Origin: Candidatus Methylomirabilota bacterium
GTDB taxonomy: Bacteria > Methylomirabilota > Methylomirabilia > Rokubacteriales > CSP1-6
Length of the DNA: 63,927 nucleotides
Assembly: GCA_035764725.1 (NCBI GenBank)
Contig: DASTYT010000059.1
Location: forward strand, 1-63,927
Direction of reading: 5' to 3'
A program made the position numbers and the translations under genes. Of the stretch, positions 50,807-62,962 are shown one piece after another; positions within the stretch are counted from its first letter, which is position 1, and every line of letters begins with the position of its first letter. The notes below the pieces were generated by a model. It saw only the letters and a program-made list of their open reading frames with translations, was not told the origin of the DNA and ran no database searches.

Positions 50807-53800
50807 CAGGTCGTGGGCCTCCGCGCGGCCACGCTGACCGCCACGAGCTCGCGCACGTCCGCCAGCAGCTCGTCGCGGCCGTGCGCGCCCTTCAGCAGGA
50901 TCTTCTGGACGTAGCCGTTGAGGCGCTCCCGGTCCTCGCGCGTCAAGTCCTTGGCGGTGACGACGACGATGGGGATGCCGCGCCACGCCTCGTGGCGGCG
51001 GAACTCGGACACGAACGCGAAGCCGTCCATCTCCGGCATCATGAGGTCGAGCAGGATGACGGTGGGCTTCACCTCGCGCAGGCGCTCCAGCGCCGCGCGG
51101 CCGTTCTCCGCCTCAACGACCGCGAAACCTGCGGGCTCGAGCATGCGTCGCAGGAGGCTCCGGACCTCGGGGTCATCATCCACCACCAGCACGGGCTGAT
51201 CGCGGCGGTACTTGCCGAGGACGGCGGTGAGCCGCTCACGATCGATGGGCTTGGTGAGGTAGTCGGCCGCACCCAGCGCGTAGCCCAGGTTCTTGTCGTC
51301 GACGATGGTCAGCATCACCACCGGGATGTCGGCGGTGGCGGGATCGCTCTTGAGCGCGGATAGCACGGCCCAGCCGTCCATGCCCGGCATCATGACATCG
51401 AGGGTAATGGCCTCGGGCTTGAGCTCGCGCGCGCGGCGCAGCCCCTCCTCGCCGCTCGCCGCGGTGACGACACGGAAGCCTTCGCGGCCGAGGAAGCGCT
51501 GCATGAGATCGCGCACCGCCGCCTCGTCGTCGATCACCAGCACTGTGCCGACCCCGGACGCGGCGCGCTCGGCCGGCGCGGCCGCCGTCGCCGCCGCCTC
51601 CTCGGTCGCGTCGCGCACGATCGCGGGCAGGCGGATCGTGAAGGTGCTACCGCGCCCGGACTCGCTGGCCGCCACCACGTCGCCGCCCATCATGCGGCAG
51701 AGCCGGCGGCTCAGCGCGAGGCCGAGCCCGGTGCCGCCATACTTCCGCGTGGTCGCCGCGTCGGCCTGGGTGAATGCCTCGAAGAGCTTGGCGAGCTGCT
51801 CCGGCGACATGCCGATGCCCGTGTCGCTGACGCGGAACACCAGCCAGTCCGCGCCGTCCAAAATCTCGCGCGCCACGTCCAGGGTGATGGCGCCCTGCTC
51901 GGTGAACTTGCAGGCGTTGCTGAGGAGGTTGAACAGCGCCTGCCGTACCTTGGTCAGGTCGGCGCGCATCGTGCCCACCGAGTCGGTGCCATGAACCTCG
52001 AGGCGATTGGCGTTCTTCGCGGCGAGCGGCTGGATGACGGCCACGATGTCGTGGACCAGCGTCGCCACGTCGAACGTCTCGAGATAGAGGTCCATCTTGC
52101 CGGCCTCGATCTTGGAAAGGTCGAGAACCGCATTGATCAGCTCGAGCAGATGCTTGCCCGCGGCGTTGATCTTCTTGAGATCGTCGGTGAACTGCTCTGC
52201 GCCGAGGTCGGCGGCGTCCTCCTGCAGCATCTCGCTGTAGCCGATGATGGCGTTCAGCGGCGTGCGGAGCTCGTGGGACATGTTGGCGAGGAACTCGGAC
52301 TTGTGGCGGTCGGCTGCCTCCAGCTGCCGCCCCTTGTCCTCGATCTCGCGGAAGAGCCGCGCGTTCTGGATGGCCAGGGCCGACTGGCCCGCGAACGTCC
52401 GCAGGAGGTCGACGACCTGGCCGGGGAACTCGCCCGGCGCCTGCCGCGTCACGGTGAGTCCGCCGATGAGGTGCCCCTCGCGCAGCAGCGGGATCCCGAG
52501 CACGGCGCGATGGCCCGTGCTCAGGAGGACGTCGCGCAGGGGGCCGGTGTAGGCGCCCGCCTCGGCGATGTCGGGGACCTGGACGGGCTCGAGGGTGATG
52601 GCCATGCGCCCGCCGACGCCTTGGCCCCGGCGGATCGGCGTGCGCTGCATCACCGCCACGACCTCCTCGGCCAGGTTGTGGGTGGCGCGGAAGACGAGCG
52701 CCTCCGCCTGCTCGTCGTACTCGTAGACGGTGCAGGTGTCGGTGCCGGCGATCTGGCTCGCGCGCGAGGCGATCGTGCTGAGCACAGTCTCGAGGTCGAG
52801 GGTGGAGCTGAGTGCCTGGCTGACCTCTCCGAGGGCCTTGAGCTCATCGACCGAGCGTGTGAGCTGATCGGTGCGGGCCTGGAGCTCGGTGAGCAGGCGA
52901 GCGTTCTCGATGGCGATCGCCGCCTGGTCGGCGAAGGTCTCGAGAAGGGCGATGTGGCCGTCGCTGAAGGGGCGGACCTCATTCCGGTAGGTCAAGAGCA
53001 CGCCGAGGAGCTCGCCGGCCCGGAGCATGGGAACGGTCAGGACCGTGCGAATCGGGTCGACCTGCTTGGCTCCGTACGTGTACTCCGGGTCCACCGTGAC
53101 GTCGTGGATGTGGATGGTGCGGCGCTCCAGCGCCGTACGCGCCGCCGAGCTTTGGCGCCCCGGGGAGATGGGATTGCGCTCGACCCACTCGCGGAACTCG
53201 GGCTGGACATTGTGGGTCGCCACGACCCGGAGGAAGGTCCCGTCGAACCGGAAGATGAACGCCCGCTCTGCCTCGCACAGCCGGACGGTGTTCTCCGCCA
53301 GGGTCTCGAACACCGGCTGGAGGTCGAAGGTCGAGCGGCCGATCACCTTGAGGAGCTCGCTCGTGGCGGTCTGCTGTTCGAGGGACACCCGAAGCTCGCT
53401 GTTGCGCGTCTCCAGTTCCTTGAACAGCCGGACATTCTCGATAGCGATGACCGCCTGCTCGGCGAAGGTCTCGAGGAGCGCGATCTGCTTGTCGGTGAAG
53501 GGCCTCGCTTCGCCGCGCCAGACGCTGATGACGCCCACGGCCAGGTCGTCGCGGAAGATCGGAACGGAGAGGATCGATCGCAGCGCGATTGCGTCGCGTA
53601 GCGGATGAGTATAGGCAGCGTCGAGCCAGGAGTCCTCGACGTGGATGACGCGCCGGTCCATAATCGCTCGCCCCGACGTGGTGCCGCGGTCGATGGGAAG
53701 GGGATAGGTCTCGCGCAAGGCGGCAACTCCGTCCGGATTCACGCCCTCGACGGCGGAAAGCAGGAGCTGCCCGGATTCGGCGAGGAAGACAACGCTGAAG

Positions 53801-56800
53801 CTCGCATCGCAGAGGCGGCGGGCATTCCGCACGATGGCGTCGAACACCGGCTGACCGTCGGTGGGCGAGCTGGAGATCACCCGCAGGATGTCGCTGGTGG
53901 CCGTCTGCTGCTCGAGCGCGTCCGTGAGGTCGGAGTTCTTGGCCTGGAGCTCGGTGAGCAGGCGCGCGTTCTCGATGGCGATGGCGGCCTGGTCGGCAAA
54001 GGTCTCCATCAACGCGACCTGGCTGTCGGTAAACGGGCGGACCTCGAGCCGGTGAATGAGGATGACGCCGAGAAACTCCTCCCCCCGCAGCAGCGGAACG
54101 CCCAGCGAGGTACGGTACGGATCCATGTGTAACAGGCTGTAGGTGTATTCGGGGTCCGCGCGCACATCGTGAACGTGGACAGTGCGCCGCTCGACGGCCA
54201 CGCGAGCGGAAACGCTATGGCGTCCAGGCGGGATCGGGTTCTGCTGGACCCAGGTGATCAACTCCTCCGTGGCATTGCTGTGCGCGACCACGCGTAGCAA
54301 CTGGCCGTCGAAGCGGAAGATGAACGCCCGTTCCGCCTCACATAGCCGGACCGCATTCTCGGCCAGTGTGTCGAAGACGGGCTGGAGGTCGAAGGTGGAC
54401 CGCCCGATCACCTTGAGCAGCTCGGCTGTCGCGGTCTGCTGCTCGAGCGACACCCGCAGCTCGCTGTTGCGCGCCTCCAGCTCGGTGAAGAGCTGAACGT
54501 TCTGGATCGCAATCACCGCCTGGTCGGCGAACGTCTTCAGCAGCTCGACCTGGTTGTCCGGGAACTTCTCGGCGGCCATCCGGGAGACGCCGATGACGCC
54601 GACGGCCGCGCCGTCGCGGATCATCGGCACGAACAGGGCGCTGCGGTATCCCTGTTCCTTCTGGCCCGCGGCAAAGCGGTATTCGGCGGTGACGTCCGCC
54701 ACGTTCATCACACGCCGCTCCAGGACGACGGGGCCGACGAGACGGTCGGCGACGGCGCGCCGTGGGAACCAACCGCGGAGAGCCGCTTCCGCCTGCAGAT
54801 CGAAGTTGTGTTGCGCGACGAATTGCAGCGTCTCGCCGTCGAAACGCAGGACAACGCTGAACACTCCGTCGCACAGACGGACGGCGCTTCGGACGATGGC
54901 ATCGAAGATCGGCTGGACGTCGGTCGGCGACTGGCTGATGACGCGCAGGATCTCGCCGGTCGCGGTCTGCTGCTCGAGGGACTCGGTGAGACTCGCGTTC
55001 TTGGCCTGGAGCTCGGTCAGCAGCCGCGCATTCTCGATGGCGATGGCGGCCTGGTCGGCGAAGGTCTCCATAAGGGCGACCTGGCTGTCGGTGAACAAAC
55101 GTACTTCGTGCCGGTTCACCGCGATCACCCCGAGCAGCTCGTTGCCACGGAGCATGGGAATCGCGAGAACGGTCCGGACGGGGGAGACGTCACGTATCGC
55201 CGAGGTAAAGCCCGGCTCGACCTGGACATCCGCGATGTGGATGGTGCGTCGCTCGAGGGCGGCGCGTCCCGCGCCGCTTCCCCGCGCGGGCGCGATGGGA
55301 TTTTGCTCGTAGAACGCGAGCTGCTCCGCCGTCGCGTTGCCGAGCGCCACGATACGAAGATGCTCGCCGTCGAAGCGGAAGATGGCGGCTTGCTTGGCTT
55401 CGCAGAGCCGGAAGGCGTTCTCGGCCAGCGTGTCGAAGACGGGCTGAAGGTCGAACGTCGAGCGCCCGATGACCTTCAGCAGCTCCGCCGTCGCCGTCTG
55501 CTGCTCCAACGCCACCCGCAGCTCGTTGTTGCGCGCGTCCAGCTCCTTGAAGAGCCGCACGTTCTCAATGGCGATGACCGCCTGATCGGCGAACGCGCGG
55601 AGGAGCTCGACCTGGCGATCGGGGAACGGGCCGCGCTCGCGGCGGGCCACGGTAATGGTGCCCAGGGGCGTGCCGTCCCTCAGCATGGGGACCGATACCT
55701 GGGCCCGATAGCCCATCACGTCTGCGAGCTGGCGCGAGATGCCAGCCTCGGTGTCGACACGAATGTCCTCGGACTGGACGACCGTTGCGGCGAGGATGGC
55801 CCGTCCCGACATGCTGGAGCGCGTCGCCGGTGCCGGGAAGGCGCGCTGAAGCATCTGGAGAGCGTCGGGCCCGAAGCCGTGCTGGGCCATGAGGTGCATC
55901 TCGGCCCCGTCGAACCGCACCGCGTTCGCGAAAACTCCATCGCAGAGCCGGCAGGCGTGCTCGACGATCACCTCGAAGACCGGCGCGACATCGGTCGGCG
56001 AGCTCGAGATGACCCGAAGGATTTCGCTGGTCGCGGTCTGCTGCTCGAGCGCCTCACTGAGGGACGCATTCTTGGCCTGGAGCTCGGTGAGGAGCCGCGC
56101 ATTCTCGATGGCGATGGCCGCCTGGTCGGCGAAGGTCTGCACGAGCGCGATCTCTGCCGTCGTGAAACCTCCCGCCTCGCGCCGGCTCACCCCAATGACG
56201 CCGAGCACGTCGGAGCCGCGCAGCATCGGCACCACCAGCACGGAGCGGGATCCCCGCGCGCGAGTGCCCTCGCGGATGAAGGGTGAGAGCGAGGGGTCGG
56301 TTTCCGCATCGGCGATGTGTTGCACGGTGCGGGTCAAAGCGGCCCGGCCATGCGGGGTGTCGTCGGTCTGCGGCCGCTTGTGCTCCAGCTCCCCCATCCA
56401 GGTCTCGCTGCTGCCCGGCAGGCCGCCCCGCGCCGCTACCATCCAGATCCTCTCGTCGCCGCACCGGAACACCGAGGCGGACCAGGCGTCCAGCAGGCGG
56501 ACGACGCTGTCGGCGATGGACTCGAACACCGGCTGGACATCGGCCTGGGCCTGGCTGATCGTGCGGAGGATGTCGGCGGTGGCCGTCTGCTGGTCGAGTG
56601 CCACCCGCAGCTCGCCGTTGCGCGCCTCCAGCTCGGTGAAGAGGCGCACGTTCTCGACCGCGATGACCGCCTGATCGGCGAAGGTCTGGAGCAGGGCGGT
56701 CTGCTTGTCGGAGAAGGGCGCCACGTGGTCGCGGGCGACGAGGATGAGGCCGATGGCCGCCCCGTCGCGGAGCATGGGGACGCCCAGCGCGGTCCGATAA

Positions 56801-59800
56801 CCAACCGTGGTGGCGAGGGGCAGCGTGTATTCCGGGTCCGCGTCGACGTCCGGAACATGGACCACGGAGCGGGAGATGATCACGCGACCGCTCACGCCTT
56901 CCCGCGAAGGCGGCCGCGGATAAGTGCGACTCAGTGACGCCAGCCGTTCGGGAGAGACATTGTGATGGGCGGCGATGTGGATCAACTGCCCATCGAAGCG
57001 CATCACCAGGGCATTGACCGCGTCGCAGAGTCGGACTGCGCTCGCTGCGATCGCGTCAAAGACCGGCTGGACATCGGTGGGCGAGCGACTGATGACGCGC
57101 AGGATCTCGGCGGTGGCCGTCTGCTGCTCCAGCGCCTCGGTGAGGGACGCGTTTTTCGCCTGGAGCTCCGTGAGCAAGCGCGCGTTCTCGATGGCGATGG
57201 CCGCCTGGTCGGCGAAGGTCTCCATCAGTGCGATCTGGCCGTCGGCGAAAGGACGAACCTCTGGGCGGAAGATGATGATCACGCCCAGCAGCTCGTCCGC
57301 CCTGAGCATGGGGATGCCTAGAACCGTGCGCGTGGGCATGGTATCGGCGTCCGCGATTCGGTACGTGTACTCGGGGTCGGCTGCGATGTCGTGAATGTGG
57401 ATGGTCCGCCGCTCGAGCGCGGCACGGGCCGCCGCGGAGTGTCGGCCCGGAGAGATCGGGTGGCGTTCCGCGTAGGCATGGCGCTTGGGCGAGGTGTTGT
57501 GGCTGGCGGCGACGCGCAGCACCTCACCGTCGAAACGGAAGATGAACGCACGCTCCGCTTCGCAGAGGCGTACCGCGTTCTCCGCGAGGGTCTCGAACAC
57601 GGGCTGGAGATCGAAAGTGGATCGGCCGATGACCTTGAGCAGCTCGCTCGTTGCGGTCTGCTGCTCCAGCGCCACCCGCAGATCCGAGTTGCGAGCCTCC
57701 AGCTCTGTGAACAGGCGGGTGTTCTCGATGGCGATGACGGCCTGGTCTGCGAACGTTTGGAGAAGCTCGATCTGCTTCTCGGGAAAGAGCCCGGCCTCCA
57801 CCTTCGCGACGGAGATCGCCCCGATGGGTCGGCCGTCCCGCATCATCGGGACCGCGAGCGTGGCCTGGAACCCGGCCGCCCGAGCAAAGTCCTTTCCGGC
57901 GTATTCGGGGTCGGCGAGAACGTCCGGAACGTTGACGACGCCCCGCTCCACAATCGCCCGGACCCCAAGGAGGCGTCGGTCGGGATGCATCGGGAAGAAT
58001 CGCGCGTGCAGATCGTGAGCCTCCGCGCTCAGGCCGTGCCCGGCCACGAAGTCCACCACGTCGTCGTCCAGCCGATAGATGCCGCCGAACAGCCCGCCGG
58101 CAAGCCGGACCGCGCTTGCGAGGATGGCCTCGAACACCGGCCGCACGTCAGTGGGGGAGTTGGAGATCACCTTCAGGATCTCGCTGGTGGCCGTCTGCCG
58201 CTCGAGCGACTCGGTGAGGCTCGCGTTCTTGGCCTGGAGCTCCGTGAGCAAGCGCGCGTTCTCGATGGCGATGGCCGCCTGGTCGGCGAAGGTCTCGAGC
58301 AGCGAGACGTGGCCGTCGCTGAAGGGCCGAACCTCGTGGCGATAGATCATGATGACGCCCAGGAGCTCGTCGGCGCGCATCATGGGGATGCCGAGGACGG
58401 TTCGATACGGGTCGACGAGGACGCCCCCGTAGCGATATTGCGGATCGGCGAGGACGTCGTGATTGTGGACGGTCTTCCGCGTCAGCGCCGCGCGGCCGGC
58501 ATTGCTCTCCATGCCGGGCGCGATGGGGTGCTGGTCGAAGTACTCACGCAGCTCCGGAGAGACATTGTGACCGACGGCGAAGCGGAGGTACTCCCCGTCG
58601 TAACGGAGCACGACACCCTTCTCGGCCGCGCACAGGCGGACGGCGTTCTCGATCAGAGTCTCGAACACCGGCTGCAGATCGAAGGTCGAGCGGCCGATCA
58701 CCTTGAGCAGCTCCGCGGTCGCGGTTTGCTGCTCGAGGGCGACCCGTAGCTCGGAATTGCGCGCCTCCAGCTCGGTGAACAGGCGCACGTTCTCGATTGC
58801 GATGACCGCCTGATCCGCGAAGGTCCTGAGGAGCGCGATGTGGCGCTCGGAGAAGGGGCGGACCTCGGTGCGCCGGATGAGAAGCCCCCCAAGGGCAACG
58901 CCCTCGCGCAAGAGGGGTGTGGCGAGCATCGTCCGGAGCCCGTGCTTCCGGGCGGGGCCGGCCGGGAGCTCGGACTCCGGCACCGCAGACAGGTCATCGA
59001 CGTGCACCGTCTCGCGATCCACGATGGCCCGGCCGATGACGGTCCCGCGCGAGACGGGTAGGGCCTCGCTGATCCGCCCGAGAGGCCCAACGGTGGCGAC
59101 GGAGCGGATGGCGTCATCATCCAGGCGGAAGATGGCCGCGTCGGCCGCCTCGCAGAGCCGCGCGGCGCTATCCGCCACGGCGTTCAGAACCGGCTGGAGG
59201 TCGGTCGGCGAGCTCGAGATCACGCGGAGGATCTCGGCGGTGGCCGTCTGCTGCTCCAGCGCCTCGGTGAGGCTCGCGTTCTTCGCCTGGAGCTCGCTCA
59301 GGAGCCGCGCGTTGGCCACGGCGATGACGGCCTGATCGGCGAAGGTCTGGAGCACCGCGATCTCGGCCGGCGTGAAGCCTCCGACCTCCTGCCGCGTGAC
59401 GCCGATGACCCCGACCACGTCCTTGCCCCGGAGCATCGGGAGCCAAACTGCCGACCGGAACCCTCTTGCCCGGGCAACCTGACGCATCGTCGCGCTCACC
59501 GCCAGGTCGGTCTCCACGTCGACGACGTGCTGCACGCCGCGAGTCAACACGGCGCGATCGGGCGCAAGATCCTCCGTGGGAGGGCGCGGAGTCCGAAGCT
59601 CGTCCAGCGACGGCTGACTGCCCGGAAGGCCGCCCCGCGCCGCGACCAGCCGGATCAGCCCGTCGTCGAAGCGATACACGGCGGCGGCCCAGGCGCGGAA
59701 TAGCCGCAGGGTGCTGTCGGTGATGCTCTCGAACACGGGCTGGATCTCCGCCTGCGCCTGATTGATCACCCTGAGGACGTCTGCGGTGGCGGTCTGGCGG

Positions 59801-60957
59801 TCGAGAGTGTCGCTCAGGTCGCGGTTACTCGCGCTGAGCTCCGTGAACAGGCGCACGTTCTCGATGGCGATGACGGCCTGGTCGGCGAAGGTCTTGACCA
59901 GCTCGATCTGCTGCTCGGTGAAGGGCTGGACGGCCAGGCGGAAGGCGTTGATCACGCCGATGGGAATTCCGTCGCGGAGCAGGGGGACGGCGAGCTGGGT
60001 CCGGTGGCCGAAGCGCCGCTGAAGCTCGCGGCCGATGGGAAGCTCGGCCTCGGACTCCGCGGCGAGGTCGGGAATGTGGAGGACGGCCCGATCCACCACG
60101 ACGCGCCCGGCCACCGAGCCGCGCGTCACGGGGATTCGCAGATCCGCGGGGATGGAACCGGCCATCGGCCCGACGCCGGCCCCGAGGCGTAGCTCGCCAT
60201 CCCGGAGCAGGAGCAAGGCCACGTCGACCGCGCCGCATAGCCCGGCGGTACTCCGGACGACGGCGTCAAAGACCGGCTGAGCGTCGGTCGGTGACGCCGA
60301 GATGACCCGAAGGATGTCGGCGGTCGCCGTCTGCTGCTCCAGCGCCTCGCTGAGACCCCGGAACAGCCGCACGTTCTCGATGGCGATCACCGCCTGGTCC
60401 GCGAACGTCCGGAGCAGGGCGATCTGGCTGTCGGTGAACGGTTGCACCACACGCCGCGCGACGGTGATCGCGCCGATGGTTCGACCATCCTGGGTCATCG
60501 GCAACGAGAGCGCGGTTCGGAACAGGCGGAGAGGCGCCGCCATGTCGGGGTCCCGGCTCGCGTCGGCGACCTGAACGACGTTGCCCGACAGGATGGCTCG
60601 CCCGGTCACGGTGTGGTTATTGGCGGGCTGCGGGAAGGCGCTCCGCGCCGCGTCGATCTCCTCCTGGGTGCGCCCATGCTGGGCGACGAAGTGGATCAGC
60701 GCGCCATCGAACTGATAGAGCCCGGCGAGGTCGGCCTCGCAGACCCGGGTGGCCGCGGCGGCAATGACCTCGAAGGTGCGCTCGATGCCGGTAGGAGACC
60801 TACGGATGACGCTCAGGATCTCCGCCGTCGCCCCCTGCTGCTCGCCGGCCTCCGCTAACTGGGTCTCGAGCGTTGCTGTCCGCGCACGCTCCCTCTCCAG
60901 TGCCTTTTGGAGGCGTTCGACCTCGCGGGCGAGCTCGGCGTTACTTTCGGGCGCCAC
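50806..60957 (-). CDS. Giant hybrid sensor histidine kinase with 16 tandem GAF domains
   Basis: Soluble protein of about 3,383 residues (3,407 if begun at TTG 61029; residue numbers here use that longer form). A short coiled coil (about 28-62) precedes 16 GAF domains of about 177 residues each (about 65-2895). They are joined by near-identical helical linkers such as [20 protein letters not shown]. Then come HisKA with H2919 ([20 protein letters not shown]), HATPase ([35 protein letters not shown]), and two receivers with D3211 (TLDVMMPG) and D3328 (LLDLMMPE). No transmembrane helix or DNA-binding domain. GTG 60957 is preferred as start because AGGAGG lies just before it. Most GAF kinases have one to five GAF domains, so this is extreme. 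Ligands are unknown; no conserved phytochrome-type chromophore Cys is evident to me. Confidence 0.92.
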   Translation of the reverse strand: MAPESNAELAREVERLQKALERERARTATLETQLAEAGEQQGATAEILSVIRRSPTGIERTFEVIAAAATRVCEADLAGLYQFDGALIHFVAQHGRTQEEIDAARSAFPQPANNHTVTGRAILSGNVVQVADASRDPDMAAPLRLFRTALSLPMTQDGRTIGAITVARRVVQPFTDSQIALLRTFADQAVIAIENVRLFRGLSEALEQQTATADILRVISASPTDAQPVFDAVVRSTAGLCGAVDVALLLLRDGELRLGAGVGPMAGSIPADLRIPVTRGSVAGRVVVDRAVLHIPDLAAESEAELPIGRELQRRFGHRTQLAVPLLRDGIPIGVINAFRLAVQPFTEQQIELVKTFADQAVIAIENVRLFTELSASNRDLSDTLDRQTATADVLRVINQAQAEIQPVFESITDSTLRLFRAWAAAVYRFDDGLIRLVAARGGLPGSQPSLDELRTPRPPTEDLAPDRAVLTRGVQHVVDVETDLAVSATMRQVARARGFRSAVWLPMLRGKDVVGVIGVTRQEVGGFTPAEIAVLQTFADQAVIAVANARLLSELQAKNASLTEALEQQTATAEILRVISSSPTDLQPVLNAVADSAARLCEAADAAIFRLDDDAIRSVATVGPLGRISEALPVSRGTVIGRAIVDRETVHVDDLSAVPESELPAGPARKHGLRTMLATPLLREGVALGGLLIRRTEVRPFSERHIALLRTFADQAVIAIENVRLFTELEARNSELRVALEQQTATAELLKVIGRSTFDLQPVFETLIENAVRLCAAEKGVVLRYDGEYLRFAVGHNVSPELREYFDQHPIAPGMESNAGRAALTRKTVHNHDVLADPQYRYGGVLVDPYRTVLGIPMMRADELLGVIMIYRHEVRPFSDGHVSLLETFADQAAIAIENARLLTELQAKNASLTESLERQTATSEILKVISNSPTDVRPVFEAILASAVRLAGGLFGGIYRLDDDVVDFVAGHGLSAEAHDLHARFFPMHPDRRLLGVRAIVERGVVNVPDVLADPEYAGKDFARAAGFQATLAVPMMRDGRPIGAISVAKVEAGLFPEKQIELLQTFADQAVIAIENTRLFTELEARNSDLRVALEQQTATSELLKVIGRSTFDLQPVFETLAENAVRLCEAERAFIFRFDGEVLRVAASHNTSPKRHAYAERHPISPGRHSAAARAALERRTIHIHDIAADPEYTYRIADADTMPTRTVLGIPMLRADELLGVIIIFRPEVRPFADGQIALMETFADQAAIAIENARLLTELQAKNASLTEALEQQTATAEILRVISRSPTDVQPVFDAIAASAVRLCDAVNALVMRFDGQLIHIAAHHNVSPERLASLSRTYPRPPSREGVSGRVIISRSVVHVPDVDADPEYTLPLATTVGYRTALGVPMLRDGAAIGLILVARDHVAPFSDKQTALLQTFADQAVIAVENVRLFTELEARNGELRVALDQQTATADILRTISQAQADVQPVFESIADSVVRLLDAWSASVFRCGDERIWMVAARGGLPGSSETWMGELEHKRPQTDDTPHGRAALTRTVQHIADAETDPSLSPFIREGTRARGSRSVLVVPMLRGSDVLGVIGVSRREAGGFTTAEIALVQTFADQAAIAIENARLLTELQAKNASLSEALEQQTATSEILRVISSSPTDVAPVFEVIVEHACRLCDGVFANAVRFDGAEMHLMAQHGFGPDALQMLQRAFPAPATRSSMSGRAILAATVVQSEDIRVDTEAGISRQLADVMGYRAQVSVPMLRDGTPLGTITVARRERGPFPDRQVELLRAFADQAVIAIENVRLFKELDARNNELRVALEQQTATAELLKVIGRSTFDLQPVFDTLAENAFRLCEAKQAAIFRFDGEHLRIVALGNATAEQLAFYEQNPIAPARGSGAGRAALERRTIHIADVQVEPGFTSAIRDVSPVRTVLAIPMLRGNELLGVIAVNRHEVRLFTDSQVALMETFADQAAIAIENARLLTELQAKNASLTESLEQQTATGEILRVISQSPTDVQPIFDAIVRSAVRLCDGVFSVVLRFDGETLQFVAQHNFDLQAEAALRGWFPRRAVADRLVGPVVLERRVMNVADVTAEYRFAAGQKEQGYRSALFVPMIRDGAAVGVIGVSRMAAEKFPDNQVELLKTFADQAVIAIQNVQLFTELEARNSELRVSLEQQTATAELLKVIGRSTFDLQPVFDTLAENAVRLCEAERAFIFRFDGQLLRVVAHSNATEELITWVQQNPIPPGRHSVSARVAVERRTVHVHDVRADPEYTYSLLHMDPYRTSLGVPLLRGEEFLGVILIHRLEVRPFTDSQVALMETFADQAAIAIENARLLTELQAKNSDLTDALEQQTATSDILRVISSSPTDGQPVFDAIVRNARRLCDASFSVVFLAESGQLLLSAVEGVNPDGVAALRETYPLPIDRGTTSGRAIMDRRVIHVEDSWLDAAYTHPLRDAIALRSILSVPIFRDDLAVGVISVWRGEARPFTDKQIALLETFAEQAVIAIENVRLFKELETRNSELRVSLEQQTATSELLKVIGRSTFDLQPVFETLAENTVRLCEAERAFIFRFDGTFLRVVATHNVQPEFREWVERNPISPGRQSSAARTALERRTIHIHDVTVDPEYTYGAKQVDPIRTVLTVPMLRAGELLGVLLTYRNEVRPFSDGHIALLETFADQAAIAIENARLLTELQARTDQLTRSVDELKALGEVSQALSSTLDLETVLSTIASRASQIAGTDTCTVYEYDEQAEALVFRATHNLAEEVVAVMQRTPIRRGQGVGGRMAITLEPVQVPDIAEAGAYTGPLRDVLLSTGHRAVLGIPLLREGHLIGGLTVTRQAPGEFPGQVVDLLRTFAGQSALAIQNARLFREIEDKGRQLEAADRHKSEFLANMSHELRTPLNAIIGYSEMLQEDAADLGAEQFTDDLKKINAAGKHLLELINAVLDLSKIEAGKMDLYLETFDVATLVHDIVAVIQPLAAKNANRLEVHGTDSVGTMRADLTKVRQALFNLLSNACKFTEQGAITLDVAREILDGADWLVFRVSDTGIGMSPEQLAKLFEAFTQADAATTRKYGGTGLGLALSRRLCRMMGGDVVAASESGRGSTFTIRLPAIVRDATEEAAATAAAPAERAASGVGTVLVIDDEAAVRDLMQRFLGREGFRVVTAASGEEGLRRARELKPEAITLDVMMPGMDGWAVLSALKSDPATADIPVVMLTIVDDKNLGYALGAADYLTKPIDRERLTAVLGKYRRDQPVLVVDDDPEVRSLLRRMLEPAGFAVVEAENGRAALERLREVKPTVILLDLMMPEMDGFAFVSEFRRHEAWRGIPIVVVTAKDLTREDRERLNGYVQKILLKGAHGRDELLADVRELVAVSVAARRPTT
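52347..60837 (-). repeat. Tandem array of 16 GAF-coding units, each about 530 bp
   Basis: The array fills most of the giant kinase gene. Units fall into types by their linker: A (SPTD-QPVF), B ([12 protein letters not shown]), C (AQA-QPVFESI) and a divergent last one, D. Order from the N-terminus is A A C A B A B A C A B A B A B D. Linker DNA is close to identical between units, which favours recombination and may confuse short-read assembly. Confidence 0.85.
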
Positions 60958-60999
60958 CACGCCTCCTGTGACGGAATTCCGAGGATTTAAAGCGCACCG

Positions 61000-61029
61000 A
61001 GAGTAGCGTGTGGGGTCCCGGGCGGTCAA
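61000..61029 (-). promoter_or_regulatory. Promoter-like TTGACC-N18-TACTCT upstream of the giant kinase
   Basis: On the minus strand TTGACC (61029-61024), 18 bp, TACTCT (61005-61000). This leaves about 42 nt to GTG 60957, which has its own AGGAGG. The in-frame TTG at 61029 lies inside this -35, another reason to prefer the GTG start. Confidence 0.45.
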
Positions 61030-61101
61030 GGCGCCATCGTTGACAACGCCCCCCCGCTTGACCGAACGTTAGAGGCATCCACGAGGCGAGGAGGAAACGT
61101 C

Positions 61102-62193
61102 ATGAAGTTCGGTCTCTTCTACGAGATCTCGGTGCCCCGCCCCTGGACGCGCGAGACGGAGCGCACCGTCTACAACAATGCCCTCGAGCAGGTGAAGTGG
61201 GCCGACGAGCTCGGCTTCGACCAGGTGTGGGCGGTCGAGCACCACTTCCTCGAGGAATATTCCCACTGCCCGGCGCCGGAGCTCTTCCTCACCGCGTGCG
61301 CCATGGTCACGAAGAAGATCCGCGTGGGGCACGGGATCATCGTGTGCGTCCCCGAGTTCAACCACCCCATCAAGATTGCCGAGCGGACCGCCACCCTCGA
61401 CATCCTCTCGGGCGGCCGGCTGGAAGTGGGCACCGGCCGCTCCGCCACCTGGACCGAGCTGGGCGGCTTCCGTTCCGACCCCGACATCACCAAGAAGTCG
61501 TGGGATGAGTTCGTGCGCTGCCTGCCCAAGATGTGGACGCAGGAGACCTACGCGTACCAGGGCGAGTTCTGGTCCATGCCCGAGCGCTGCATCATTCCCA
61601 AGGTCTATCAGAAGCCGCACCCGCCGATGTGGGTGGCGGTGACCAGCCCCGGCACCGAGCTGGACGCGGCCGACCGGGGTCTGGGCTCGCTGGGCCTCAC
61701 CTTCGGCCAGTTCGCGGAGCAGGAGAAGCGTATCGCGGAGTACCGCCGGCGCATCCAGCTCTGCGACCCGGTGGGCGACTTCGTCAACGATCAGGTCAGC
61801 ACGGTGAACTTCCTCTACTGCGGCGAGGACGACGAGAAGGCCCGCGCCACGGGCCGGCGCATGGCCGACACGTTCAACTACCTCGCGTCCCAGCTCATCT
61901 CGGCGCGCGAGGCGTATCCCTCGCGCTCGTATCCATCGCTGGGCCTGCTTCCGCAGCTCCGGCGCCAGGCCACCGGGCCCGATTCGAGCGAGCAGGCGGG
62001 CGAAGGCCTCGGCCTCGGCAGCCCCGAGCGCATCATCCGCGCGATGAAGAAGTGGGAGGCGGTCGGCGTCGACCGGGTCAATTTCCTGCTGAACGCGCTG
62101 GAGATCATCCCGCAGGAGGACGTGCTCGCGAGCCTCCGGCTCTTCGCCAAGGAAGTGATGCCCGCGTTCCGCGATACGAAGAGCGGCAACTGA
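61102..62193 (+). CDS. LLM-class flavin-dependent oxidoreductase
   Basis: Luciferase-like monooxygenase of 363 residues, probably FMNH2- or F420-dependent. MKFGLFYEISVPRPW, WAVEHHFLEEYSHCPAPE and DILSGGRLEVGTGRSATWTE are the family's conserved blocks; the EHHF His-His pair lines the flavin pocket. The insertion after residue 170 and KPHPPMWVAVTSPGT fit the bacterial-luciferase alpha-like branch. AGGAGGA precedes the ATG by 6 nt. It heads a rightward set with an acetoacetate-decarboxylase-like gene (1-nt gap), an esterase and a probable nitronate monooxygenase, suggesting one oxidative catabolic unit. Only remotely like the LLM gene at 9.7 kb. Confidence 0.88.
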   Translation: MKFGLFYEISVPRPWTRETERTVYNNALEQVKWADELGFDQVWAVEHHFLEEYSHCPAPELFLTACAMVTKKIRVGHGIIVCVPEFNHPIKIAERTATLDILSGGRLEVGTGRSATWTELGGFRSDPDITKKSWDEFVRCLPKMWTQETYAYQGEFWSMPERCIIPKVYQKPHPPMWVAVTSPGTELDAADRGLGSLGLTFGQFAEQEKRIAEYRRRIQLCDPVGDFVNDQVSTVNFLYCGEDDEKARATGRRMADTFNYLASQLISAREAYPSRSYPSLGLLPQLRRQATGPDSSEQAGEGLGLGSPERIIRAMKKWEAVGVDRVNFLLNALEIIPQEDVLASLRLFAKEVMPAFRDTKSGN

Positions 62194-62194
62194 T

Positions 62195-62962
62195 ATGCCA
62201 CTGTTCGGGACGCTCGAGCTGCCGACCGCGACCGCGCACCTGCCCACCCTGCGCGACCTCGATACCGAGCCCTGGAGCCTGCCGAAGGCCGAGATCCTCC
62301 AGCTGGCGCTCGAGGTGCCGCGCTCGACGCATGCGCTCTTGCCGAGGGCGCTGCATCCTGCCATCCCGTCCTACGTGACCATCTGGGTGACGCGGTATCC
62401 CGAGAGTCCCGTGGGGCCGTTCCTCCTTGCTCAGCTCCGGCTGATGGCGCGGGCGGGCGCGCATCCGCGCGGGTTCGTGCTCCGCGCGTACGCGAGCACG
62501 CCCGAGGCTGCCTCGGCGCTCACGCAGCGCTGGGGCCTTCCTGCGGCGGCGGCAACGGTGACGCTCAAGCGGCGCCATGACCGCGTGATGGCTCAGGTGC
62601 TGCGGGCGGGCGTACCCCTACTGGATGCGGCGCTGGTCGACCCGCAGCCGATCTCGGGCGGCGACGTGCAGTACATCCACTCGGTGACGCTGGCCCAGGC
62701 GCCGCTCGACGGGAAGACCGCGCCCTGGCTCGTGCAGGTGGACCCCCGCTACACCTTCCACAGGGCGGAGCGGGGGCGGCCGGAAGTGAGTCGGCTCGAC
62801 GGCGACGCGTGGGGCGCGCCCGGGCTCGTGCTCGAGAATCCCATCGCGTGTACCGTCTGCACCTGCGACACCGATCTGCCCCGCATCCGCTTCGTGATGG
62901 ATCCCGAGGTGCCGGTCATCCGAGGCACGCGAAAGATCCGCGACTCCAGGGAGGCCGAGTGA
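62195..62962 (+). CDS. Acetoacetate decarboxylase-like domain protein
   Basis: Protein of 255 residues with the look of the acetoacetate decarboxylase superfamily. YPESPVGPFLLAQLRLMARAG resembles the family's conserved strand-turn where the substrate pocket begins, and a basic LKRRHDRV segment follows near residue 124-131. I cannot confirm the catalytic Lys/Glu pair, so it could be a non-decarboxylating relative binding or altering another keto acid. A CTVCTCDTDLPRIRF segment near residue 218 adds Cys residues not typical of the enzyme. It starts 1 nt after the LLM gene and its stop overlaps the esterase ATG, so all three are co-translated. Confidence 0.5.
   Translation: MPLFGTLELPTATAHLPTLRDLDTEPWSLPKAEILQLALEVPRSTHALLPRALHPAIPSYVTIWVTRYPESPVGPFLLAQLRLMARAGAHPRGFVLRAYASTPEAASALTQRWGLPAAAATVTLKRRHDRVMAQVLRAGVPLLDAALVDPQPISGGDVQYIHSVTLAQAPLDGKTAPWLVQVDPRYTFHRAERGRPEVSRLDGDAWGAPGLVLENPIACTVCTCDTDLPRIRFVMDPEVPVIRGTRKIRDSREAE

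Noticed and set aside
52347..60837. Regular repeats that could be mistaken for a CRISPR array or tandem satellite
   Set aside because: The unit is about 530 bp, codes in one frame and encodes a GAF domain each time. There are no short palindromic repeats with unique spacers.
61040..61045. TTGACA as the -35 of a promoter for the LLM gene at 61102
   Set aside because: No acceptable -10 hexamer lies 16-19 bp downstream, so I did not list it as a promoter.
62809..62961. N-terminal extension of the esterase frame
   Set aside because: It overlaps the decarboxylase-like gene; ATG 62962 gives the normal family length and a TGATG coupling.
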